Positions 15,502-22,526 of a stretch of DNA of 64,000 nt are shown piece after piece. Position 1 is the first letter of the stretch. Each line of letters starts with the position of its first letter. The notes under the pieces are model-generated. The model was given only the letters and a program-made list of their open reading frames with translations, did no database searches and was not told the DNA's origin. Position numbers and translations under genes: made by a program. The stretch spans positions 60,518 through 124,517 of the forward strand of contig JBBIVX010000005.1 in NCBI GenBank assembly GCA_037439465.1, written 5' to 3'. Source of the stretch: Parasulfuritortus sp037439465 (GTDB lineage: Bacteria > Pseudomonadota > Gammaproteobacteria > Burkholderiales > Thiobacillaceae).

Positions 15502-16569
15502 ATGCGTCCCCTCGTTGCGCGCATCGACAGCGCCGCACTGGCCCACAATCTGGAAATCGCCCGGCGCCTCGCCGGGCAGAGTCGCCTCCTGGCGGTGATC
15601 AAGGCCAACGGCTACGGCCACGGGCTGTTGCGCGTGGCCTATGCCCTGCGCGCGGCGGACGGCTATGCCGTGCTGACGCTGGAAGAGGCCGTGGCGCTGC
15701 GCGCCGAGGGCTTCAGCCATCCCATCGTTCTCCTGGAAGGCTTCTTCCACGCTGACGAAATCCCGGAAATCGCCCGGCGGCGTCTCATTCCCGTCATTCA
15801 CCGGACAGATCAGGTGGACGCCTTGGCGCGGGCGCGTCTTGAGCACAAGATCGACGTCTTTCTGAAACTGGATAGCGGCATGCATCGCCTCGGCCTGGCG
15901 CCCCGGCCTTGGCGTGAAGCCCTGGCCAGGCTGCAAGGGTTGTCGCAGGTGGGCAGCGTGACGTTGATGACGCATTTCGCCTGCGCGGACGCGCCCGCAG
16001 TCGGCGTGGCATCCCAATTGTTGGCCTTCCGGGCCGCCGCCGAGGGGCTGGCCAATCCGGTCAGTCTGGCCAATTCGGCCGCCCTGCTGCGCTACCCGGA
16101 AACGGCCGGTGACTGGGCACGTCCCGGACTCATGCTCTATGGGGCATCCCCCTTCCCTGACCAGAGCCGCCAGGCATTGGGCCTCATGCCGGCCATGCAC
16201 CTGGAGAGCCAGCTCATCGCCGTGCAATCCCTGCGGCGGGGCGACACCGTCGGTTACGGCGCCACTTTTACCGCCCCCTGTGACATGCGCGTCGGCATCG
16301 TCGCCTGCGGCTACGCCGACGGTTACCCGCGGCACGTTGGCGCTGGCGCCCCGGTGGTGGTGGGAGGGCAACCCAGCCGCACCCTCGGCCGGGTCTCCAT
16401 GGACATGCTGCACGTCGATCTGTCCGGGGCGCCCGATGCCCAGGTCGGCAGTCCCGTGACGTTGTGGGGCGACGCGGTGCCAGTGGAAACCGTGGCGGCG
16501 GCGGCAGGGACGATCGCCTACGAACTGCTGACGGCATTGGCGCGGCGTGTGAGAATCGAAGAAATCTGA
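15502..16569 (+). CDS. alr: Alanine racemase
   Basis: 355-residue PLP enzyme converting L- to D-alanine for peptidoglycan. The PLP lysine lies in AVIKANGYGHG (Lys34), and the C-terminal CGYADGYPRH and GRVSMDM motifs carry the opposite-face catalytic Tyr and the substrate pocket. KLDSGMHRLGL and ARPGLMLYGASP are typical. The start MRPLVARIDSAALAHN fits family alignments, and the ATG is four bases after the dnaB stop, so it is co-transcribed with dnaB. This dnaB-alr order is common in proteobacteria. Confidence 0.97.
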   Translation: MRPLVARIDSAALAHNLEIARRLAGQSRLLAVIKANGYGHGLLRVAYALRAADGYAVLTLEEAVALRAEGFSHPIVLLEGFFHADEIPEIARRRLIPVIHRTDQVDALARARLEHKIDVFLKLDSGMHRLGLAPRPWREALARLQGLSQVGSVTLMTHFACADAPAVGVASQLLAFRAAAEGLANPVSLANSAALLRYPETAGDWARPGLMLYGASPFPDQSRQALGLMPAMHLESQLIAVQSLRRGDTVGYGATFTAPCDMRVGIVACGYADGYPRHVGAGAPVVVGGQPSRTLGRVSMDMLHVDLSGAPDAQVGSPVTLWGDAVPVETVAAAAGTIAYELLTALARRVRIEEI

Positions 16570-16572
16570 TTC

Positions 16573-16600
16573 GTCATCCCCGCGCAGGCGGGGGATCCAG
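16573..16600. repeat. Short dispersed palindromic repeat (GTCATCCCCGC..GCGGGGGATCC type)
   Basis: In the 45-base alr-trpC spacer, CCCCGC and GCGGGG flank a GCAG loop with GTCAT and GATCCAG shoulders. This is the form of a widespread extragenic repeat known from many proteobacterial genomes. It may act as a weak mRNA-stability or termination hairpin. Only one copy is in the window. Confidence 0.6.
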
Positions 16601-16614
16601 CCACAGTAGGAGCC

Positions 16615-17403
16615 ATGCCCGACATCCTGGAAGAGATACTCGCCGTCAAACGACAAGAGATTGCCGCCGCGCGTGCCGGCCAATCCCTGGCGGCGGTGCG
16701 CGCCGCCGCCGCCCTGGCCCCGCCGCCGCGCGATTTCGTTGCCGCCCTGCGTGCCCGGCTGGCCGCCGGCAAGCCGGCAGTGATCGCCGAGATCAAGAAG
16801 GCCAGCCCCAGCCGCGGGGTCATCCGCCCCGATTTCCGGCCGGCCGAGATCGCCATCAGCTATGCGCAAGGCGGCGCCGCCTGTCTATCGGTCCTGACCG
16901 ACCGTCAATTTTTCCAGGGCGCGCCGGAGTACCTGCGCGCGGCCCGTGGCGCCTGCACCCTGCCCGTGCTGCGCAAGGATTTCATGATCGATCCCTACCA
17001 GGTGCATGAAGCCCGCGCCATGGGGGCCGACTGCATCCTGTTGATTGTGGCGGCGCTCCCCCTGGAGGCGATGCAGGAGCTGGAGGCGGCCGCCATGGCG
17101 CTCGGGATGGGCGTATTGGTGGAATCGCACGACGGCGCCGAGCTGGAGCTGGCCTTGCGCCTCAAGACGCCCCTGATCGGCATAAATAACCGCAACCTGC
17201 GCACCTTCGAGACCCGTCTGGAAACCACTCTGGAACTGTTGCCGGTCATTCCGCCGGACCGGCTGGTCATCACTGAGAGCGGCATTCTCACGTCTGCCGA
17301 CGTCAGCAGGATGCGGTCGCATGGGGTGGGGGCCTTTCTGGTGGGCGAGGCCTTCATGAAGGCCCCGGACCCCGGCGCGGTTTTGTCCGGGCTGTTTTCG
17401 TAA
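16615..17403 (+). CDS. trpC: Indole-3-glycerol phosphate synthase
   Basis: 262-residue TIM-barrel enzyme closing the indole ring in tryptophan synthesis. MPDILEEILAVKRQEIAAAR is the usual opening. AEIKKASPSRGVIRPDF, SVLTDRQFFQGAPEYL, LRKDFMIDPYQ, INNRNLRTFE and ITESGIL carry the active-site Lys, Glu, Lys, Asn and Glu residues. A stand-alone TrpC, not fused to TrpF. The other trp genes are not in the window. AGTAGGAG precedes the ATG. The repeat hairpin between alr and trpC may reduce read-through. Confidence 0.97.
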   Translation: MPDILEEILAVKRQEIAAARAGQSLAAVRAAAALAPPPRDFVAALRARLAAGKPAVIAEIKKASPSRGVIRPDFRPAEIAISYAQGGAACLSVLTDRQFFQGAPEYLRAARGACTLPVLRKDFMIDPYQVHEARAMGADCILLIVAALPLEAMQELEAAAMALGMGVLVESHDGAELELALRLKTPLIGINNRNLRTFETRLETTLELLPVIPPDRLVITESGILTSADVSRMRSHGVGAFLVGEAFMKAPDPGAVLSGLFS

Positions 17404-17711
17404 TTGCCCACAGGCCGCTTCATCCATGGCGGCCGAACACGGCGGACTATATGTTGCATAATTGCCACGTTTAGGTCCGCGCGGGTCCGTCAAAGTGGAA
17501 TAGGTCTTTGGTTTGAGGCTCAATAATTGTCAAAATTCGCCTTAACTTCTCGCGCGAGAGGTTGTTTCCGCCCACTCGCCGCCAAGCTCTCTTTCGGGAG
17601 AAGGGTGGGGCGAGGCGGGGCAAGCCTAAGATTCCCTCGAGGGGGGAAAGTGGCTAGGCGGTTCCCCGTGAAAAGCATTTGAGTTTCCTAAACCTGAAAA
17701 GGAGTGAAAAC
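17404..17711 (+). other. 308-base spacer before the porin gene, likely promoter and structured leader
   Basis: No gene is visible here. The first 140 bases are relatively AT-rich (17450-17545) and probably hold the porin promoter, but no box pair with good spacing stands out. A perfect 12-base palindrome TCTCGCGCGAGA is at 17548-17559, followed by a G/C-rich stretch and AAAAGGAG at 17697-17704, which is the porin ribosome site. The long leader could be a target for post-transcriptional control, as porin mRNAs often are; that is inference. Confidence 0.4.
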
Positions 17712-18680
17712 ATGAAGAAGTCCCTGATCGCCCTGGCTGTTGCTGGTGCTTTTGCCGCGCCAGCCTTTGCCGCGACCGGCAACGTCGATGTCTATGGCAT
17801 CCTCAACGTCGCCCTGGAGGATACCGATGTTTCCGGTTCCGACCTGCAAGTGACCGACAATGTCAGCCGCATCGGTTTCAAGGGTAGTGAAGATCTGGGT
17901 GGCGGCCTCACGGCTGTATGGCAGATCGAATCCGGTCTGGGTGGCGGTGCCAGCGGTGTTGGCACGGGTTCCTTGGCGTCCCGCAACACTTTTGTCGGCC
18001 TGTCCGGTGGCTTCGGTACCGCCTTGATCGGCCGTCACGACACCCCCTACAAGCTGGGCACGGGCTCCCTGGACATCTTTGGCGATACCATCGGCGATTA
18101 CAACTCGGGCCGCCTGGACGGTGTTGATCTGATCTCCAACGCGCACGATCATCGTAGCCCGCAGGCTCTCGCCTATGTCTCCCCGACCTGGAGCGGCTTC
18201 CACTTCGCCGTGGCCGGCGTGGCAACCAATACCGCCGCCAACTTCGACAGCGGTGACACTTTCGACGCCTTCTCCGCCACCGGTGTTTACACCAATGGCC
18301 CGCTGTTCGCCTCCCTGTCCTATCAAGACGTGAATGCCGCCGACAGCAATGCCTGGAAGCTGGGTCTGGGCTACACCTTCGGCGACACCAAGCTCGGCTT
18401 CGTTTATGAAGACATCAATAACGGTACGGGCAGCGTTCTGGGCGCCGATCGCAATTCCTGGCTGCTGAACGTCGTTCACAGCCTGGGCCCGATCGCTCTC
18501 AAGGCGCAGTACGGCAGCGTCAATATCTCCGGCACCTCGCACGATCCGCAAGCCTGGGCCCTGGGCGCCGATTACGCCCTGTCCAAGCGTACCACCGCCT
18601 ACTTCGTGTATGGTAACGGTGACAATGATGTCGGTAGTGATGCCTCGGGTTGGAACCTGGGTGTCAAGCACAGCTTCTAA
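17712..18680 (+). CDS. Outer-membrane porin, Gram-negative general porin family
   Basis: 322 residues with a Sec signal peptide 1-20 (MKKSLIALAVAGAFAAPAFA). The mature protein opens TGNVDVYGILNVALEDTDV, typical of betaproteobacterial trimeric 16-strand porins, and carries SRIGFKGSEDLGGGLTAVWQIE (strands 2-3) and the LASRNTFVGLSGGFGTALIGRHDTPYK region near the eyelet. It ends in Phe (GVKHSF), the BamA-recognised terminus. Slightly shorter than the usual 350-400. The ATG at 17712 is chosen for its AAAAGGAG site; an in-frame start 33 bases earlier lies outside the signal peptide. Pore selectivity cannot be inferred. Strong terminator downstream. Confidence 0.95.
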   Translation: MKKSLIALAVAGAFAAPAFAATGNVDVYGILNVALEDTDVSGSDLQVTDNVSRIGFKGSEDLGGGLTAVWQIESGLGGGASGVGTGSLASRNTFVGLSGGFGTALIGRHDTPYKLGTGSLDIFGDTIGDYNSGRLDGVDLISNAHDHRSPQALAYVSPTWSGFHFAVAGVATNTAANFDSGDTFDAFSATGVYTNGPLFASLSYQDVNAADSNAWKLGLGYTFGDTKLGFVYEDINNGTGSVLGADRNSWLLNVVHSLGPIALKAQYGSVNISGTSHDPQAWALGADYALSKRTTAYFVYGNGDNDVGSDASGWNLGVKHSF

Positions 18681-18711
18681 TCCGACCTAAGCGTCGATTA
18701 GTTTCTGTTGT

Positions 18712-18739
18712 ACGGGCGCGGGAAACCGCGCCCGTTTTT
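18712..18739 (+). terminator. Intrinsic terminator of the porin gene
   Basis: A perfect 10-bp stem ACGGGCGCGG/CCGCGCCCGT with a GAAA tetraloop, followed by a short T-run (TTTTA). Confidence 0.93.
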
Positions 18740-18892
18740 ATTTGGCGTTTCTCTTCTGGCCGCTCGCGAAGGGGTTTCGAGTGGCCTGAGCTGAAAGTAC
18801 TATGACATACGTCCGATAGCCGCTTGCCCCATGTCGCCCTAGTGTACTGTCTGCCCACTGGGGGCTGAAATAAAACACGACACGAGGAAAAA

Positions 18893-19189
18893 ATGAAGAA
18901 ACTGTTCGGCAGTCTATTACTCACGTTGTCAATGACCTCCGCGGCGCTGGCGGCGGTCGATCTCAATACCGCCACCCAGGCGGAACTGGAAGCTGTCAAG
19001 GGCATCGGCCCCAGCAAGGCCAAGGCCATACTCGTTTACCGCGAGAAACACGGGGCATTCAAGAGTGTCGATGAACTGGCCAAGGTCAAGGGCTTTGGCA
19101 AGACGAGCGCGGCCAAGATGAAGAAGGCGTTCACAGTTGTCGGCGCGAGCGCGTCCGGCCTTCCGGCCGCCAAGGCGCCCCAGCCCTGA
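18893..19189 (+). CDS. comEA: ComEA-like helix-hairpin-helix DNA-binding protein, exported
   Basis: 98 residues: signal peptide 1-20 ending ALA, then VDLNTATQAELEAVKGIGPSKAKAILVYREKHG, a double helix-hairpin-helix module with GIGPSKA and GFGKTSA hairpins that bind DNA backbone phosphates. The C-terminal tail is short and Pro/Ala-rich. Single-domain periplasmic ComEA proteins act as a ratchet during DNA uptake by type IV pili. The adjoining pilus genes make a competence role plausible, not proven. The ATG follows GAGGAAAAA. Confidence 0.92.
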   Translation: MKKLFGSLLLTLSMTSAALAAVDLNTATQAELEAVKGIGPSKAKAILVYREKHGAFKSVDELAKVKGFGKTSAAKMKKAFTVVGASASGLPAAKAPQP

Positions 19190-19259
19190 GCGCAAAACCC
19201 TGACGCAGCGGCAGACGATGTCGGCCTGGCGGTCTTTACGACGAAGAGGGGCGGCAACT

Positions 19260-19802
19260 ATGGCGCCGCCCGCCCGGCCCGCATCACGCCTTCAGGCAGG
19301 CCAGCTTGGCCTTACCTTGATGGAATTGATGGTCACCGTGGCGGTCGCCGTCGTCTTGCTGACCGTGGCCATTCCCAATCTGACCGAGTTTCTGCGCAAT
19401 GCCCGGCGCGACAGTCAGGCCATCGATTTCCTGACTGCGCTGAATTATGCGCGCAGCGAGGCCATCAAAAGTGGCACCTGGGTAACGCTGTGCCCAAGCC
19501 AAAACGGCTCGATCTGCCTGGGCAGCGGTAGCTGGGAAGCCGGCTGGATGCTCTACACCGATCAAGACGGGGATGGCAGCGTCGATGACGGTGACCGTAT
19601 ATTGCAAGTACATGAGGCGTTGGACGGTGTGACCCTGCGCGGTGCCCGGCCGCGTCTGCGCTATGACAGCGGCGGCTTCACGCCCGCCTTCAACGACACC
19701 CTGCGCGTTTGCGATGCCCGCGGTGCGGCGGCAGCACGGCGCATCATCCTCTCCAATCAGGGGCGGGCGCGGCTGGCAGCGGGCGCGGCCTCGTGTCCAT
19801 AA
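19260..19802 (+). CDS. fimT: Type IV minor pseudopilin, GspH/FimT-like
   Basis: About 180 residues. Prepilin cleavage is predicted at Gly17 before LTLMEL, then a hydrophobic helix (MVTVAVAVVLLTVAIP) with Glu at +5. The C-terminal part has the GspH-like fold with a probable disulfide (TLCPSQNGSICLGSG) and a second pair near the end. The +1 residue is Leu, not the common Phe. GAGGGG precedes the ATG at 19260; in-frame ATGs at 19218 and 19137 would give an over-long basic leader overlapping comEA. First gene of the minor pilin cluster. FimT-family pilins can bind DNA in natural transformation. Confidence 0.85.
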   Translation: MAPPARPASRLQAGQLGLTLMELMVTVAVAVVLLTVAIPNLTEFLRNARRDSQAIDFLTALNYARSEAIKSGTWVTLCPSQNGSICLGSGSWEAGWMLYTDQDGDGSVDDGDRILQVHEALDGVTLRGARPRLRYDSGGFTPAFNDTLRVCDARGAAAARRIILSNQGRARLAAGAASCP

Positions 19803-19965
19803 GATACGGCCTGGCCTTTTTTCCTAGTACCGGAAAATAGTCGCAGTTCTCTTCCACAATCACAATATTTCCGCGTGCCCGCGCACCGCGACCACTCGGC
19901 GGATCAAGGCCGCCGTTGGTCTTACGTTGCTGGACGCGCTGGTACGCTGTTTTTAGAGTGGGTTC

Positions 19966-20508
19966 ATGAATACGCGGAATTTGCAATTCGCTCAAGAGTG
20001 GCCGGGCTTGCATCGGGGCTTCACCCTGATCGAGCTGATGGTCACGATTTCGGTGGCGGCCATATTGTTGATGGTCGCTGTGCCCAATTTCAACAGCTTC
20101 TTGATGAATAATCGCATGGCCACTCAAGCCAACGACCTTATAGCAGCGTTCAATCTGGCCCGTAGCGAGGCCGTCAGGCGTGGCACGAACATCACCGTTT
20201 GCGCCAGCAGCGATCAAGCAACCTGCAGCGGAGGCTGGGCGCAAGGCTGGGTGGTGATAGACCCCGCAGGGGTGGTCGTTCGAGCGCAGCAAGCATTGGC
20301 TAGCGGCAGCACCTTGTCGGGAGGCGCCAATGTCGCCAGCAGCGTGACTTATACGCTGAATGGAAGTACGACCATTCCCGCCGGGGCGTCGGCGGCCAGC
20401 ACCACGTTGACACTTTGTCCGGCGCCCGCCGCTACTGTCCAGGGACGCACCCTCCAGATCGAACCTACGGGGCGCGTCCGGGTGATCCCTTACGGTGGCT
20501 GTCCATGA
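19966..20508 (+). CDS. fimU: Type IV minor pseudopilin, GspH/FimU-like
   Basis: 180 residues. An 18-residue leader ends in G before FTLIELMVTISVAAILLMVAVPNF, so a PilD-processed prepilin with Glu+5. The globular domain has VCASSDQATCSGGWAQGWVV and LCPAPAA...GGC cysteines. By order (immediately before pilV) it corresponds to P. aeruginosa FimU, part of the minor-pilin tip complex that primes pilus assembly. It is a second GspH-family gene, 163 bases after the first. The last four bases overlap pilV. Confidence 0.87.
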   Translation: MNTRNLQFAQEWPGLHRGFTLIELMVTISVAAILLMVAVPNFNSFLMNNRMATQANDLIAAFNLARSEAVRRGTNITVCASSDQATCSGGWAQGWVVIDPAGVVVRAQQALASGSTLSGGANVASSVTYTLNGSTTIPAGASAASTTLTLCPAPAATVQGRTLQIEPTGRVRVIPYGGCP

Positions 20509-20963
20509 GGTGCGCCATGCCTAGGATACAGTCCGGATTTACCCTGCTCGAAGTGCTGGTAGCCATGTTGGTGCTGTCGATCGGCCTGCTGGGCCTGGCG
20601 GGTCTCATGGCCTCCGGCGTGAGAAACAACCTGAGCGCCACCCATCGCACCCAGGCGACGTGGGCGGCCTACGACATCATTGACCGCTTGCGTGCCAACC
20701 GGGCGCTGGCGCTGGCCGGTAGCTACAACACCGCCATGCCCGCCGCTGCGGTGGCCTGCGCCGCGGCGGCGCCTGCCGGGACCATCCAGGACCAGGATAT
20801 CGCCGGTTGGGAAAACCAGCTTGCCTGCGTTCTGCCAGCCGGGCGGGGTTCAATCACCGTCAACAATGCCACGAGCAAGACAACCATCGTCGTGCGTTGG
20901 GATGACAGCCGCGGCACCCAGGGGCTGGCCAACCAGACGTTCAGGGTGGAGTCGCAGCTATGA
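20505..20963 (+). CDS. pilV: Type IV pilus minor pilin PilV
   Basis: 152 residues. A short leader ends QSG before FTLLEVLVAMLVLSIGLLGLAGL, the characteristic PilV start, followed by ASGVRNNLSATHRTQATWAAYDIIDRLRANR. The ATG at 20505 overlaps the fimU stop (ATGA); a second in-frame ATG at 20517 with GAGGTG in front is an alternative that removes only four residues. PilV joins PilW, PilX, FimU and PilY1 in the pilus-tip initiation complex. The downstream end overlaps pilW by ATGA. Confidence 0.92.
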   Translation: MRCAMPRIQSGFTLLEVLVAMLVLSIGLLGLAGLMASGVRNNLSATHRTQATWAAYDIIDRLRANRALALAGSYNTAMPAAAVACAAAAPAGTIQDQDIAGWENQLACVLPAGRGSITVNNATSKTTIVVRWDDSRGTQGLANQTFRVESQL

Positions 20964-21946
20964 CCGCTACGCCAAACAAATGGAGGCAACAGGGGTTCAG
21001 TCTGGTCGAATTTATGATCGCCATCGCGCTGGGCTTGTTGCTGGTCAGCGGCGTGGGTTACCTATACATTGGTAGTCGCGGGGCCTTTCGTGCCAGCGAC
21101 AATCTGTCGCGCCTGCAGGAAAACGCGCGCTATGCGCTGTACGTGCTCAGCAGCGATATACGCATGGCGGGTTATGCCGGCTGCGGCAACATGGCCAGTG
21201 TCGTGATGCGCACCATCGCCAACGCGCCGGTACCCGCCATGAACGCGCAGAATGCGCTGGTGGCCTATGACAACCCGGCGGCAAACACGCCGGTCGCCGG
21301 TCATATCGCGGGCACAGATGTCATTGCCATCATGGCGGCATACAGCAATGGCGCCAATCTCACCGGCAACCTCACGCCCGCCAATGCCAATGTCCAGATC
21401 GCGGGCAACCCCGACAGCTTCAAACAGGGCGATGTGCTGATAGTCACCAATTGCCAGTACGCCGATGTATTCAAGGTCACTAATGTCCCCGGTGCGGCAG
21501 GCATCGTCACCCTTGAGCATGGCAACAGCAGCAATACCGGCAATCGGGTAGGAACCTATGGTCCCGAGGCCTTCGTGATGCGGGTGGATCAGCGCACCTA
21601 TTTCATTCGCAACAATCCGGCGGGCAACCCGGCGCTTTACCGAGTGGGTTTGGATGGCGTGGCGGAAGAGCTGGTCGAGCATGTCCGTGACATGCAGTTT
21701 GCCTATGGGCTCGACACCAATGCCGACGGCGCCGCGGACCAATACACCTCGGCCCCCTTGGCGGCGGAGCTTCCCGCTGTTGTGAGCGTGCGCATCAACC
21801 TGCTGATCGAGGGCCAGGACAACAATATCGCCACGGCCCCCCAGTCCGTGGTGTTCAACAACGGGACTTTCAATGCTCCCGACCGTCGGCTTTACCAGGT
21901 CTTTTCCGCCACGGTGTCGGTGCGTAACCGTTTGCCAGCCAGTTGA
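20960..21946 (+). CDS. pilW: Type IV pilus minor pilin PilW
   Basis: 328 residues. Leader MTATPNKWRQQG, then FSLVEFMIAIALGLLLVSGVGYLYIGSR with Glu at +5, as in PilW. The LSRLQENARYALYVLSSDIRMAGYAGC segment is the PilW signature. The large C-terminal globular domain is expected at the pilus tip complex next to PilX and PilY1. ATGA overlap with pilV means tight translational coupling; pilX starts five bases after its stop. Confidence 0.94.
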   Translation: MTATPNKWRQQGFSLVEFMIAIALGLLLVSGVGYLYIGSRGAFRASDNLSRLQENARYALYVLSSDIRMAGYAGCGNMASVVMRTIANAPVPAMNAQNALVAYDNPAANTPVAGHIAGTDVIAIMAAYSNGANLTGNLTPANANVQIAGNPDSFKQGDVLIVTNCQYADVFKVTNVPGAAGIVTLEHGNSSNTGNRVGTYGPEAFVMRVDQRTYFIRNNPAGNPALYRVGLDGVAEELVEHVRDMQFAYGLDTNADGAADQYTSAPLAAELPAVVSVRINLLIEGQDNNIATAPQSVVFNNGTFNAPDRRLYQVFSATVSVRNRLPAS

Positions 21947-21950
21947 GACG

Positions 21951-22514
21951 ATGACCATGCCTGCCTGTTTTTCCAACCCTTCGTCCCAGCGCGGGATTGC
22001 CCTGGTAACGGGGCTGATGTTTCTGGTGGTGTTGACGCTGATCGCCCTGTCCGCCTTGAAATCGACTTCACTGGAAGAGCGCATGGCCGGCAATGCGCGC
22101 GATCAGGAGTTGGCCTTCGAGGCGGCCGAGGCCGGCGTGCGCGATGCCTTGAGATACATCGCCGTCAATAACCTGACGCCCGCCTCGCCTTTTGCCGCCG
22201 GCTGCGCCGCCGGCTTGTGCCTGAACGACTTGGCCACCCCTGTTTGGCAGACGATCACCGCCAATGACGATTGGACGAGCGCCAAGACCCTGGCCTACTC
22301 CGGCGCCGCGCTGACGAGCGATGGCGTCAAGCCGCTGGCGAATCAACCGCACTACATCATTGAACTGCTGCCGAGTGTGACGCCGCCAGGCTTCAGTATG
22401 AGCACTGGCAAAGGTCTTTCGGGAGGTGAAGTGACGCCGTTCCGTATCACGTCGCGCGGCTGGGGCGTCAATGGGGGGACCCAGGCGACGGTGCAGGCGG
22501 TGGTGCTTTATTGA
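21951..22514 (+). CDS. pilX: Type IV pilus assembly protein PilX
   Basis: 187 residues. N-terminal SQRGIALVTGLMFLVVLTLIALSALKSTSLEERMAGNARDQELAFEAAEAG is the PilX/GspK-like N-terminal domain: transmembrane helix plus the RMAGN...AFQAAEA-type motif. Glu+5 is not in the usual place, as is normal for PilX. Start ATG 21951, with an alternative ATG at 21957. PilX belongs to the minor-pilin priming complex that recruits PilY1. pilY1 begins 12 bases downstream. Confidence 0.92.
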   Translation: MTMPACFSNPSSQRGIALVTGLMFLVVLTLIALSALKSTSLEERMAGNARDQELAFEAAEAGVRDALRYIAVNNLTPASPFAAGCAAGLCLNDLATPVWQTITANDDWTSAKTLAYSGAALTSDGVKPLANQPHYIIELLPSVTPPGFSMSTGKGLSGGEVTPFRITSRGWGVNGGTQATVQAVVLY

Positions 22515-22526
22515 AGGGGTTGGACA

